A DNA stretch of 64,000 nt from Streptomyces antibioticus (GTDB lineage Bacteria > Actinomycetota > Actinomycetes > Streptomycetales > Streptomycetaceae). Of this stretch, positions 8,507-16,824 are shown piece by piece. The stretch's first letter is position 1, and each line of letters starts with the position of its first letter. The DNA lies in the NCBI RefSeq assembly GCF_002019855.1, contig NZ_CM007717.1, positions 5,629,798-5,693,797 of the forward strand, written 5' to 3'. The notes beneath the pieces are model-generated. The model saw only the letters and a program-made list of their open reading frames with translations, was not told where the DNA came from and did no database searches. Both the position numbers and the translations under genes were made by a program.

Positions 8507-8875
8507 GTGCAACTCGAAGCGCACGCCCCGTCCGTACCGCCTTCCGAAACGATCCCCCCGCCCGGCCTCACGGAGGACTCCGCCTTGACCCCCCTCACCG
8601 CGCTCACCGCGCTCGACGACGCCATCGAGAACCTCGGCGTACCCGTCCCGTGCCGCTCCTACGACCCGGAGGTCTTCTTCGCCGAGTCGCCCGCGGACGT
8701 CGAGTACGCCAAGTCCCTCTGCCGCACCTGCCCGCTGATGGAGGCCTGCCTCGCCGGCGCCAAGGAGCGGCGTGAGCCCTGGGGCGTCTGGGGTGGCGAG
8801 CTGTTCGTCCAGGGTGTCGTCGTCGCCCGGAAGCGGCCGCGTGGTCGCCCGCGCAAGAACCCGGTCACGGCATGA
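8507..8875 (+). CDS. wblC: WhiB7-type regulator WblC
   Basis: 122-residue iron-sulfur regulator that binds the principal sigma factor and turns on intrinsic antibiotic-resistance genes. Cluster cysteines are C49, C72, C75 and C81 (C...CxxCx5C), followed by the beta-turn GVWGG and a C-terminal AT-hook RGRPRKN, which distinguishes WhiB7/WblC from other Wbl proteins. GTG 8507 follows a GAGGAAG ribosome site. The roughly 600-nt leader holds its promoter, a uORF and an attenuator. The stop overlaps the ATG of the next gene (ATGA), so the two are probably translationally coupled. Confidence 0.95.
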   Translation: MQLEAHAPSVPPSETIPPPGLTEDSALTPLTALTALDDAIENLGVPVPCRSYDPEVFFAESPADVEYAKSLCRTCPLMEACLAGAKERREPWGVWGGELFVQGVVVARKRPRGRPRKNPVTA

Positions 8876-9195
8876 ACACCGCAGGAACGATCGACCGCCC
8901 CCTCACGCAAGACCCCCAGAAGCAGGCCCCGATGAAGCCGTTCACCAGCGAGCCCGAAGGCTCCGCAACCGAAGACGTCACCACCACCGGCGCGATCGAC
9001 TCGCGTCAGAACAGGACCCGTGAGATGCAACTCATCCCAGAAGCCCTGGCTCGTGCGCATATGCACGACCGCCTGCACGAGGCCGAGCGGGAACGCCGGG
9101 CGCTGCGCCTGGCGACCGCTCGCCGGATGCAGCGCCGGGCGGAGCGCGCCTCGATGCGTGCCCGCCGGGCGCTCGCCATGGCCGTGATGCAGTAA
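8872..9195 (+). CDS. Small Arg-rich protein coupled to wblC, unknown function
   Basis: 107 residues starting at ATG 8872, overlapping the wblC stop by four bases (ATGA). The C-terminal half is an Arg/Ala-rich amphipathic helix (repeated RRAERAS, RARRALA patterns), strongly basic. The N-terminal half is low in complexity and rich in Thr/Pro. I do not recognise a family. The tight coupling suggests a role in the same antibiotic response, but that is inference. A later start (MKPFTSEPEG, 8932) is possible. Confidence 0.65.
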   Translation: MNTAGTIDRPLTQDPQKQAPMKPFTSEPEGSATEDVTTTGAIDSRQNRTREMQLIPEALARAHMHDRLHEAERERRALRLATARRMQRRAERASMRARRALAMAVMQ

Positions 9196-9250
9196 CGATC
9201 ACACCGAAGAGCGGTGGCCTCCCCGAACCGGGGAGGCGGAAACTCACCTG

Positions 9251-9286
9251 GCGGGGGCCGGTCCGACCGAACGGACCGGCCCCCGC
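9251..9286 (+). terminator. Terminator of the wblC operon
   Basis: A 15-bp perfect inverted repeat (GCGGGGGCCGGTCCG / CGGACCGGCCCCCGC) with a 6-nt loop, 55 nt after the last gene of the operon. Confidence 0.85.
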
Positions 9287-9303
9287 GGCGTATCGTCGCG
9301 AGA

Positions 9304-9516
9304 GTGACGAGTCCATCCGGCGGCAGTGATCACGGCGGCTCCCCGAAGGAGCCCGGCGCTCTGCGCTGCGACCGCTGCGGCACCCGGACCGGGGACCCGC
9401 CGCCCGTCACCTGGACCTGCTCGGTCGAGCACGGCGTCCGCCGCCACTACTGCGAGACCTGCGCCCGGGACAACCTCCGGGCGATCGAGGGCCGCCTCGA
9501 CTCGGAGTGGTGGTGA
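9304..9516 (+). CDS. Small four-cysteine (zinc-ribbon-like) protein
   Basis: 70 residues with CDRCG near the N-terminal third and CETC near the C-terminus, plus one further Cys and two His, which resembles a small zinc-binding fold. GTG 9304 is chosen because a -10-like TATCGT lies seven bases upstream, fitting a leaderless transcript; the frame further upstream reads through the wblC-operon terminator. Function unknown. Confidence 0.6.
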   Translation: MTSPSGGSDHGGSPKEPGALRCDRCGTRTGDPPPVTWTCSVEHGVRRHYCETCARDNLRAIEGRLDSEWW

Positions 9517-9558
9517 GCCCACGGAAGGCTCACGCCCCAGCCCCGGCTCCGGTCCCGG

Positions 9559-10941
9559 CTACGCCCCGGCCTCCGCGACCGACTCCTCCACCGCCGGATC
9601 CAGCTCGTCCGCCGGGACGAAACCGGGCAGCCACTCCTCCAGCTCGTCCCGCAGCCGGACCGTCGCGCCGAGCTGACACAGCACACCGATCGTGCTCAGC
9701 GTCACCCGGTGGATCAGCAGATAGGCCGGCGGCAGGTTGAGCTGCTTGCCCAACTGGTGGGCGGGGGAGCGGGGATCGGCGATCCGGGCGGCCTGGCTGC
9801 GCATCCAGCCCCGGGTGAACGTGAACTCCTCCGCCCGGGCCGGTTCGATGATCGGCAGCAGATAGTCGAGGACCGCGTCCGGATCCAGCTCGATGGACTC
9901 CTTGACGAAGCCCTCCGCGCGGAGCAGGTCGTAGACCCCGTCCGCGTCGCCGTCGAGCGTCATGCGCAGGGACTCGCCGATCGGGCCCGGCAGGCCCCCC
10001 GAGAGCCGGTCGACCGTGCCGAAGTCCAGGACGCCCAGCCGCCAGTCGTCCTCGCCGCCCGGACTGCCGGGCAGCAGACGGAAGTTGCCCGGGTGCGGAT
10101 CGGCGTGCAGCAGACCCGTGCGGGCCGGTCCCGAGAAGAGGAAGCGGGACAGCAGTTGGCCGGCGCGGTCGCGCTGTTCCCGGGTGCCGTCGGTGATCAC
10201 CTCCGACAGGGGGACGCCGTCCATCCACTCGGTGACCAGCACCTGGTCGCACTGGTGGACCACCGCCGGGACCAGCACATCGGGATCACCGGCGAACTCC
10301 CGCGCGTGGGCCCGCTGGGCCGCGGCCTCCAGGCCGTAGTCCAGTTCCTCGGAGACCCGGTCCCGCAACTCGGTGATCAGCGGCTTGACGTCCATGCCCG
10401 GGATCAGCGGACCCAACAGCCGGGCGAAGCGGCTGAGTTGGGTGAGGTCGGAGAGCAGGGCCTCGCCCGCGCCGGGGTACTGGACCTTGACCGCGACCTC
10501 ACGGCCGTCCCGCCACACCGCGCGGTGCACCTGCCCGATCGAGGCCGCCGCGGCCGGCTGGTCGTCGAACTCCGCGAACAGCTCGGCCCAGTTGTCGCCG
10601 AGCCGCTCGGCGAGCACCGCGTGGACCGTGCGGGTCGGCATCGGCGGCGCCGCGTCCTGAAGCTTCGTCAGGGCCGCCCGATAGGGGCCCGCGACCTCCT
10701 CGGGCAGGGCCGACTCGAAGACGGACAGGGCCTGCCCGAACTTCATCGCACCGCCCTTCAGCTCGCCCAGGACCTTGAACAACTGCTCCGCCGTGCGCTG
10801 TTGCAGCTCACGTCCGACGATCTCCGCGGACTCGCCCACGATCCGCTTGCCCAGACCCCAGGTGGCCCGGCCGGCGAAGCCGAGCGGGAGCGCGGCGAGC
10901 TTGGCGGTCCGGGTGACCGCCTTCCGGGGAAGATCAGACAT
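9559..10941 (-). CDS. ABC1/AarF (UbiB-like) atypical kinase
   Basis: 460-residue member of the ABC1/ADCK/UbiB family. Family marks seen are the KxGQ motif (MKFGQALS, near residue 67), the Ala-rich loop in place of the usual P-loop (AAASIGQVH, near 138), the VKVQYPG lysine strand, HADPHPGNF, and the metal-binding DFG. Members support isoprenoid-quinone or other lipid metabolism, with ATPase rather than ordinary protein-kinase activity. The equivalent gene sits next to whiB7 in mycobacteria. Its ATG overlaps the upstream ThiF-like gene by eight bases, so the pair should be co-translated. The ribosome site GGAGGG is good. Confidence 0.9.
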   Translation of the reverse strand: MSDLPRKAVTRTAKLAALPLGFAGRATWGLGKRIVGESAEIVGRELQQRTAEQLFKVLGELKGGAMKFGQALSVFESALPEEVAGPYRAALTKLQDAAPPMPTRTVHAVLAERLGDNWAELFAEFDDQPAAAASIGQVHRAVWRDGREVAVKVQYPGAGEALLSDLTQLSRFARLLGPLIPGMDVKPLITELRDRVSEELDYGLEAAAQRAHAREFAGDPDVLVPAVVHQCDQVLVTEWMDGVPLSEVITDGTREQRDRAGQLLSRFLFSGPARTGLLHADPHPGNFRLLPGSPGGEDDWRLGVLDFGTVDRLSGGLPGPIGESLRMTLDGDADGVYDLLRAEGFVKESIELDPDAVLDYLLPIIEPARAEEFTFTRGWMRSQAARIADPRSPAHQLGKQLNLPPAYLLIHRVTLSTIGVLCQLGATVRLRDELEEWLPGFVPADELDPAVEESVAEAGA

Positions 10942-12148
10942 GCGCCCTCCAAGTCCCAGCCTGCCGCGCCGCCACCGTCGTACGGCGTGATGCCTTCGAA
11001 TGCCGTTGCCCCGCCATTGTGTCGTGCGACTCCCCGGAGTCGGCGCTGTGTTCCCGCTTACCTCGCGCGGCGGCCCCGCACGAGCAGGCGGGATGCGGCC
11101 ACAACGGTCTCGCATGCCACTGGAGTGTGGGCAGGGACACCTCCCAGCGGGCGTCCGCGCCGGAGGGCCGCCCGCCGTCGAGGAAGGCGAGCGCGTGCGC
11201 GGCGGCCAGCCCGGCGACCGTGGTGGCCAGGGACAGATCGCAGGCACGGGCCGGGCGCCGTCGGCCGGACCGCCACTGTGCGACCAGCCGCGGCCAGGCC
11301 GGGTCGCGGTCGGTGCGCTCCAGATGCAGACAGCCGGCACAGCCCGTCTCCCCGGGCAGCACGAGCGGGCCGACGATTCCCGTGGCCTCCACCACACCGG
11401 CGAACAGATGCGGGGTGCCCGAGGCGATCAGCGGCTCGGCCGCCGCCGGGTCGGGCGTGTGCACGGACACGTCGTCGCGCGGCGCGAGGACCACCAGGGA
11501 GAAGCCGTCCGCGCCCGGCTCCGCCGACGGTCCCGCGCTGCGGCGGGGCGCGGGCTCCGGGGCGGCCCGGCGCACCGCCCGCCGCGCCGCCTCGTCCCGG
11601 CGTTCCCCGACCGCCTCCGCCGGCAGCCCGCCCGGTGCCACGTCCGCCGGGTCCACCCGGCCGCCGTCACGGACGTCGACCTCGCCCACCCCGGCGCCCG
11701 CGAGGAGCGAGGCGACCAGCGCCCCGACCCGGCCCGCGCCCCGCACCCGCACCCGGGTCCGGCGCCGCGCGGCCAGCCGGCCCATCGCCTCACCCGGCTC
11801 CGACGTGGTCAGCGACAGCGAGGCGAGATCGGGGCGCAGCCGGTCCAGGACGTCACTCCGCTCCCGCAGCGCGTCCGCGTCCGGCCCGCCGCCGCGCGCG
11901 TCGTCCAGCAGCCCGGCCGCGGCCAGCCCCGCCACCAGCCGGTCGACATGGCCGTCGGGCAGATCCATCCGGCGCCCCTCCTCGCGCAGCAGGGCGAGCC
12001 CGCGGGTGCCGTCCAGCAGGTCGAGGAAGCTGCCCGTCGCCGTGTCCACCGGACCGAGCGTGAGCGCGTGGGCCGGAGCCATCCCGAACTGCACGGTGTT
12101 CAGGTCCCGCCAGCCGCGCCGCAGCGCCGGCTTCACCATCGGATGCAT
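10934..12148 (-). CDS. Orphan ThiF/E1-like protein related to TOMM cyclodehydratase partner
   Basis: 404 residues. The first 85 or so form a winged-helix/RRE-like region (HALTLGPVDTATGSFLDLLDG). Then comes a Rossmann-type E1-like fold with a glycine motif (RGAGRVG) and DVRDGGRVDPAD. A cysteine-pair region (GCAGCLHLERTDRDPAWP) is typical of the ThiF-like protein of azoline (TOMM) systems, and a CSCG follows near the C-terminus. No YcaO, dehydrogenase or precursor peptide gene lies nearby. The start is taken at ATG 12148, with ATG 12139 as an alternative. Its coupling to the ABC1 kinase gene is conserved-looking but unexplained. Confidence 0.75.
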   Translation of the reverse strand: MHPMVKPALRRGWRDLNTVQFGMAPAHALTLGPVDTATGSFLDLLDGTRGLALLREEGRRMDLPDGHVDRLVAGLAAAGLLDDARGGGPDADALRERSDVLDRLRPDLASLSLTTSEPGEAMGRLAARRRTRVRVRGAGRVGALVASLLAGAGVGEVDVRDGGRVDPADVAPGGLPAEAVGERRDEAARRAVRRAAPEPAPRRSAGPSAEPGADGFSLVVLAPRDDVSVHTPDPAAAEPLIASGTPHLFAGVVEATGIVGPLVLPGETGCAGCLHLERTDRDPAWPRLVAQWRSGRRRPARACDLSLATTVAGLAAAHALAFLDGGRPSGADARWEVSLPTLQWHARPLWPHPACSCGAAARGKREHSADSGESHDTMAGQRHSKASRRTTVAARQAGTWRAHV

Positions 12149-12367
12149 CGAAGAACCCCCGTACTCCACGCACTTCCCTCGGACACGCCCCGACGGCGCT
12201 CCCGACCGCCAGCATGCCCGGCCCCGCCGAGCCGTGCCGAAAGTTGTCCACAGGCAGGGGAGTTCGTCGTACAAATCCGTCGTACGAGGCACAACAGGGG
12301 CAGGGGCACGGAACCCGGCCGTCCCGGAGTCGGGACTTCCGCCGTGTGCAGCGGGTAACGTCGGGGC

Positions 12368-12964
12368 GTGCCCGCCGACCCACTGCACCGCGCCGCAGCG
12401 CCACAGCGCAGCACGACGAGCCAGCCGCCCGGCGGCTCCCGGACGAGCCCGATCGAGGTCCGCAGAAGCGCCCGTCGGCGTCGTACCGTCTCCGCCTACC
12501 GCGAGGGCGACCGCACCATCGTGCTCATCCCCGCCCGGATGTCCGAGGCCGAGGAGCAACGCTGGGTGAGCGTCATGCTCGACAAGCTCGCCGCGCAGGA
12601 GAGCCGCCGGGTGCCGGGCGACGCCGAGCTGGCGGAGCGCGCGCAGCGGCTGTCGGAGCAGTGCTTCGGCGGCCGGGCCCGGCCCACCTCGGTCCGCTGG
12701 GTGACCAACCAGAACACCCGCTGGGGCTCCTGCACCCCGGCCGAGGGCAGCATCCGGCTGTCGCACCGGCTGAAGGGCATGCCGGAGTACGTCATCGACT
12801 ACGTGCTCGCCCATGAGCTGGCGCATCTGCTGGTCCCGGGGCACGGCCCCGATTTCTGGCGGCTGCTGGAGGCGTATCCGCGCACCGAGCGGGCCCGCGG
12901 CTATCTGGAAGGGGTGGTGGCGGCCGAGCGGCTGCCCCACCTGCCGGGCGCGCGCGGAGAGTAG
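12368..12964 (+). CDS. YgjP/DUF45-type (M48-like) metallopeptidase
   Basis: 198 residues with the zinc motif HELAH and a downstream His (GHGPDFW), preceded by TRWGSC, the signature of the YgjP/DUF45 group. The N-terminal 35 residues are Arg/Ser-rich. GTG 12368 follows TAACGT (12356-12361) at six bases, indicating a leaderless mRNA. It is divergent from the ThiF-like gene; the 219-bp intergenic region holds a direct repeat GTCGTAC twice near 12270-12285. The substrate is unknown. Confidence 0.85.
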   Translation: MPADPLHRAAAPQRSTTSQPPGGSRTSPIEVRRSARRRRTVSAYREGDRTIVLIPARMSEAEEQRWVSVMLDKLAAQESRRVPGDAELAERAQRLSEQCFGGRARPTSVRWVTNQNTRWGSCTPAEGSIRLSHRLKGMPEYVIDYVLAHELAHLLVPGHGPDFWRLLEAYPRTERARGYLEGVVAAERLPHLPGARGE

Positions 12965-13085
12965 TCCCGCCGCCACCCCGAGCGCCGGTTGTGTACCGGG
13001 TCTGTACCGACATCGTGCGTTGTCCGACTTTGCCGTTAGCCTGACGCGACGCACTCGCAATCGGGATGGGGGACGGTCGTTACGC

Positions 13086-14792
13086 ATGCCCAGGGAATTC
13101 CAGCGCGGCCACAAGGCCAAGATCAGTGACCTCACCGCGGGCACCGATCTGTACGTAGGCGTGCAGATCACCGCTCCCGGGCTGAGCTTCGACATCAGCT
13201 GCTTCGGCCTGGACGCCGACGAGCGGCTCTCCGACGACCGGTACTTCGTCTTCTTCAACCAGCCGAAGTCCCCCGAGGAGTCCATCCAGCTCCTGGGCGC
13301 CCAGGCGGGCGACACCGAGTCCTTCCGCATCACCCTGGACCGGATCCCGTCGCAGATCCAGAAGCTGTCCTTCACGGCGACCATCGACGGCGCCGGACAG
13401 ATGTCCCAGATCGGCCCCGGGTACCTCCGGATCGTGGCGGGCGGCGAGGAGGTCGCCCGGTACGCGTTCAGCGGCTCGGAGTTCACCACCGAGCGCGCCG
13501 TGATGCTGGGCGACTTCTACCTGAAGGACGTCTGGCGGTTCGCGGCCGTCGGCCAGGGCTTCGACGGCGGCCTGGAGGCGCTGCTGCGCAACTTCGGCGG
13601 CGAGGTCGCGGAGGAGGAGACGCCCGCGCCCGCGCCGGCGCCCCAGCCGCAGACCGGCGCCGCCCCCGGCTTCGCCCCGCCCGCGTTCGCCGCCCCCGCG
13701 GCCCCTGCGGCTCCCGCCCCGGTGCCCGCCCCCGCCCCGGCTCCGGCGCCCGCGCCGCAGCCCGCGCAGGGCTTCGCACCGCCCCCGGGAGCGACCCCGC
13801 CGCCCGCCCCGGCGCCCGCGCCCTCGGTGCACGGCGCGCCGACCATCGTCGCGCCCATGACCCCGCCCGCAGGCGTCCCGGTGCCCCCGCCGGCCCCGGC
13901 CCCCGCGCCCTACGGCCAGCCGCAGCCGCCGTACGGACAGCCGCCCCAGCAGCAGCCCTACGGCCAGCCCGCCGCGCCGAGCGCCCCGATGCCGCCCGGC
14001 TACGGCCAGCCGCCCCAGGCCCCGCAGCCGCCGGGGGCCCCCATGCCGCCCGGCTACGGCCAGCAGCCCCCCTTCGGACAGGCCCCCGCCCAGCAGGCGT
14101 ACGGCGTCCCGCAGGGCGCGCCCCAGGGCGGCGCCGGGGTGGCCGCGGCGCTCCAGCAGTTCAAGGAGACGCCCACCGGACAGCGCTGGACGCAGCAGAA
14201 CAAGAAGCTCGTCCGCGTCGACCTCGGCATCGGCGGCCAGCCCGTGCTCGCCCGCCAGGGCAGCATGGTGCTCTACCAGGGCAAGGTCGACTTCAGCTAC
14301 AAGGGCGCGGGCTTCGCCGGCCGGATCGTGGGCAACGCCACCGGCCAGGAGATGCAGCTCATGCGCTGCACCGGCCAGGGCCAGGTGTTCCTCGCCGAGA
14401 ACTCCACGATGCTGCACCCCATCGAGCTCCAGGGCGACGGCATCTGCGTCTCCGCCGAGAACGTCCTCGCGTTCGACGAGAGCCTCCAGTACGAGGTCCG
14501 CCGCATCGAGGGGCACGGCATCCCCGGCGGCGCGCTGTTCACCATGCAGTTCACGGGCACCGGCACCATCGTCGTGAAGACGCACGGCGTCCCCGTCGTC
14601 CTGCCGGTCACGCCCACCACCTTCGCCGACTGCAACGCCGTCGTCGCGTGGTCGGCCGCCTCCCAGGTGGTCGTCTCCAGCCAGGTGCGGATGCGCCGCA
14701 ACGCCTACCCGGGCGACACCGGCGAGAGCGTCAACCTCCAGTTCCGGGGCGCCCCCGGCAACTTCATCGTCGTCCAGCCGTACGAGGTCTGA
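13086..14792 (+). CDS. TerD-AIM24 fusion protein with Pro/Ala/Gln linker
   Basis: 568 residues. Residues 1-180 form a TerD/CABP domain (SFDISCFGLDAD, YFVFFNQPKSPEES, with the acidic calcium-binding loops of the tellurium-resistance family). A low-complexity linker of about 170 residues follows, rich in Pro-Ala and then PYGQP/GYGQPP repeats. The C-terminal 210 residues form an AIM24 beta-fold (QGSMVLYQGKVDF, AENVLAFDESL, FTGTGTIVV). TerD proteins bind calcium and act in stress or membrane-associated complexes; the AIM24 biochemical role is unknown. It is the first of three adjacent co-directional genes (gaps of 11 and 17 nt). Confidence 0.9.
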   Translation: MPREFQRGHKAKISDLTAGTDLYVGVQITAPGLSFDISCFGLDADERLSDDRYFVFFNQPKSPEESIQLLGAQAGDTESFRITLDRIPSQIQKLSFTATIDGAGQMSQIGPGYLRIVAGGEEVARYAFSGSEFTTERAVMLGDFYLKDVWRFAAVGQGFDGGLEALLRNFGGEVAEEETPAPAPAPQPQTGAAPGFAPPAFAAPAAPAAPAPVPAPAPAPAPAPQPAQGFAPPPGATPPPAPAPAPSVHGAPTIVAPMTPPAGVPVPPPAPAPAPYGQPQPPYGQPPQQQPYGQPAAPSAPMPPGYGQPPQAPQPPGAPMPPGYGQQPPFGQAPAQQAYGVPQGAPQGGAGVAAALQQFKETPTGQRWTQQNKKLVRVDLGIGGQPVLARQGSMVLYQGKVDFSYKGAGFAGRIVGNATGQEMQLMRCTGQGQVFLAENSTMLHPIELQGDGICVSAENVLAFDESLQYEVRRIEGHGIPGGALFTMQFTGTGTIVVKTHGVPVVLPVTPTTFADCNAVVAWSAASQVVVSSQVRMRRNAYPGDTGESVNLQFRGAPGNFIVVQPYEV

Positions 14793-14803
14793 GGGAGCCC
14801 GTC

Positions 14804-15484
14804 ATGAACCAGCCGTTTGCGGGATACGCTCCCGCACCCGTCACCGCCCGCATGGAGAACCACGGCAATCACATGCTGAAGGTCGCCATGCAGACCGGCA
14901 ACGACCTCCTCGCGCGCGTGGGCTCGATGGTCGCCTACGAGGGCTTCGTGCAGTACGAGCCCAACCCGCCGGCCGTGCGCCAGATCGCCCGCGACTGGAT
15001 GACCGGCGAGGGCGCGCCCCTGATGAAGTGCTCCGGCGACGGTCTGCTGTACCTCGCCGACTACGGCGCCAACGTCGTCGTGATCAACCTCAACGGCGAC
15101 GGCATCTCCGTCAACGCCACCAATCTGCTCGCCTTCGACGCGCACCTCACCTGGGGCGTCGAGCGGGTGAAGGGCCTGGCGAAGTTCGCGGGCCAGGGCC
15201 TGTGGAACACCAAGATCTCCGGGCAGGGCTGGGTCGCGCTGACCTCCCGGGGCAAGCCGATCGTCGTCGACTGCGGCGGCGGCGAGGACGAGACGTACGT
15301 CGACCCGGACGCGCTCGTCGCCTGGTCCCCGAACCTCAAGGTCAAGGGCAAGCGCAGCTTCAAGGCGCAGTCCCTGATCGGCCGGGGCAGCGGCGAGGCG
15401 TTCCAGATGGCCTTCTCCGGCCAGGGCATCGTCGTCGTCCAGCCCAGTGAGGACAGCACCGACCGCCTCCGGATCCGGGGCTGA
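14804..15484 (+). CDS. AIM24 family protein
   Basis: 226 residues made of a single AIM24-type beta-domain (ARVGSMVAYEGFVQYE, LYLADYGANVVVINLNGDGISV, GLWNTKISGQGWVALTS). It begins 11 nt after the TerD-AIM24 stop behind GAGGGAG, so the genes form an operon. It is paralogous to the C-terminal domain upstream and to the gene downstream. No signal peptide or membrane segment is visible. The molecular function of the family is not established. Confidence 0.88.
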   Translation: MNQPFAGYAPAPVTARMENHGNHMLKVAMQTGNDLLARVGSMVAYEGFVQYEPNPPAVRQIARDWMTGEGAPLMKCSGDGLLYLADYGANVVVINLNGDGISVNATNLLAFDAHLTWGVERVKGLAKFAGQGLWNTKISGQGWVALTSRGKPIVVDCGGGEDETYVDPDALVAWSPNLKVKGKRSFKAQSLIGRGSGEAFQMAFSGQGIVVVQPSEDSTDRLRIRG

Positions 15485-15501
15485 GGGGGAGCCAGAAAGC
15501 C

Positions 15502-16257
15502 ATGCAGAGCCCGCTTTTCGCCTACAACGACCAGCAGTCCCAGGAGCGCTGGAGCCTCCAGAACAAGCAGATGCTCCGCGTCAACCTGGAGGGTCACGAC
15601 GACATCCTCGCCCGCAAGGGCACGATGGTCGCCTACCAGGGCCTCGTCGAGTTCGACGCCGAGTACCAGGCCGCAGGCCAGGCACGCGCGCGTGCGCGGA
15701 CCGGTGAGGGCCTGGACCTGATGCGCTGCCACGGGCAGGGCACGGTCTACCTCGCCAACCTCAAGCAGCACGTCCACCTGGTGGACTGCGACCAGGACGG
15801 TCTGACCGTCGACAGCAGCTATGTCCTGGCCATGGACTCCTCGCTGCACCACGAGGTCATCGCCGTGGACAGCCTCTACGGCATCTCCGGCTCCGGGAAG
15901 TACCAGCTCAACATCACCGGCCGCGGCCGGGTCGCCCTGATGACCTCGGGCGCCCCGCTGATGCTCCAGGTCACGCCCGACAAGTACGTCAACTGCGACG
16001 CCGACGCCATCGTGGCCTGGTCCACCGGGCTGCGGGTGCAGATGCAGGCCCAGACGCACTCCTCCGGGGTGTGGCGCCGGCGCGGCAACACGGGCGAGGG
16101 CTGGGAGCTGAGCTTCATGGGCACCGGCTTCGCGCTGGTGCAGCCCAGCGAGCTGTTGCCGCCGCAGAACGCCCAGATCGGCTCCGGTCTGGCCGCCCAG
16201 TACGGGATGGGCCAGCAGGGCGCCCGGGGGCAGAACCAGGGCAACGTCTGGAGCTGA
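15502..16257 (+). CDS. AIM24 family protein
   Basis: 251 residues, the third AIM24 domain in the cluster. It shares with its neighbours the core QNKQMLRVNLEGH, ARKGTMVAYQGLVEFD, and a C-terminal FMGTGFALVQPSE. It also has a short Gly/Gln-rich tail (GQQGARGQNQGN). It starts 17 nt after the preceding gene with a GGGGGAG ribosome site and ends just before a strong terminator. The three paralogues probably form one complex. Confidence 0.88.
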   Translation: MQSPLFAYNDQQSQERWSLQNKQMLRVNLEGHDDILARKGTMVAYQGLVEFDAEYQAAGQARARARTGEGLDLMRCHGQGTVYLANLKQHVHLVDCDQDGLTVDSSYVLAMDSSLHHEVIAVDSLYGISGSGKYQLNITGRGRVALMTSGAPLMLQVTPDKYVNCDADAIVAWSTGLRVQMQAQTHSSGVWRRRGNTGEGWELSFMGTGFALVQPSELLPPQNAQIGSGLAAQYGMGQQGARGQNQGNVWS

Positions 16258-16270
16258 CCGACGGCGCGGC

Positions 16271-16300
16271 AAGGGGCGACCGCGTGGGCGGTCGCCCCTT
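16271..16300. terminator. Bidirectional terminator after the AIM24 cluster
   Basis: A 13-bp perfect stem (AAGGGGCGACCGC / GCGGTCGCCCCTT) with a GTGG loop between convergent genes. The A-run and T-run at the ends give a partial U-tract on both strands. Confidence 0.85.
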
Positions 16301-16302
16301 GC

Positions 16303-16824
16303 TCACAGCCGCGCGCGCGTGCCTTCCAGCAGGCGTACGACGGAGGCGTCGGCCACCGACGCCACCTCGTCGTAGGGGAACCAGCGCAGGTCGAGCGACT
16401 CGTCGCTGATCGCCTGGGTCGCCCCGGCGGGCGCCAGGACCGCGTACTGCACGTCGAAGTGCCAGTTACAGGGCGCCGGGATCGCATGCCGGTCGAGGCG
16501 CACCGGGCCGCCCGGCAGCAGGGTGAGACCCGCGATGCCCGACTCCTCGGTGGCCTCGCGCAGCGCCGCCGCCTCCAGGGAGGTGTCCTGCGGTTCGCAG
16601 TGGCCGCCCATCTGGAGCCACATCCGCAGCTTGCGGTGCAGGGTCAGCAGGACCCGGCCCCGCTCGGGGTCGATCACCAGGGCGCTGGCCGTGACATGGC
16701 CGTCGCTGCACGCCTTCCACATGCCGTCCGGATGCGTGTCGAGGTGGTCCAGATAGCTCTGGCGCAGCTCGTCCTGGCCCTCGTGGTTCTTGAGCACGAG
16801 GACCGCGTCGTCATGCAGGCTCAC
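16303..16824 (-). CDS. NUDIX hydrolase
   Basis: 173 residues with a Nudix-box region (GGHCEPQDTSLEAAALREATEESG) that carries Asp in place of the usual first Glu and one extra residue before RE, a variant common in this subfamily. The metal-binding RExxEE is intact. GTG 16824 overlaps the stop of the upstream protease gene (GTGA), so the two are coupled. The substrate cannot be inferred. Confidence 0.85.
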   Translation of the reverse strand: MSLHDDAVLVLKNHEGQDELRQSYLDHLDTHPDGMWKACSDGHVTASALVIDPERGRVLLTLHRKLRMWLQMGGHCEPQDTSLEAAALREATEESGIAGLTLLPGGPVRLDRHAIPAPCNWHFDVQYAVLAPAGATQAISDESLDLRWFPYDEVASVADASVVRLLEGTRARL

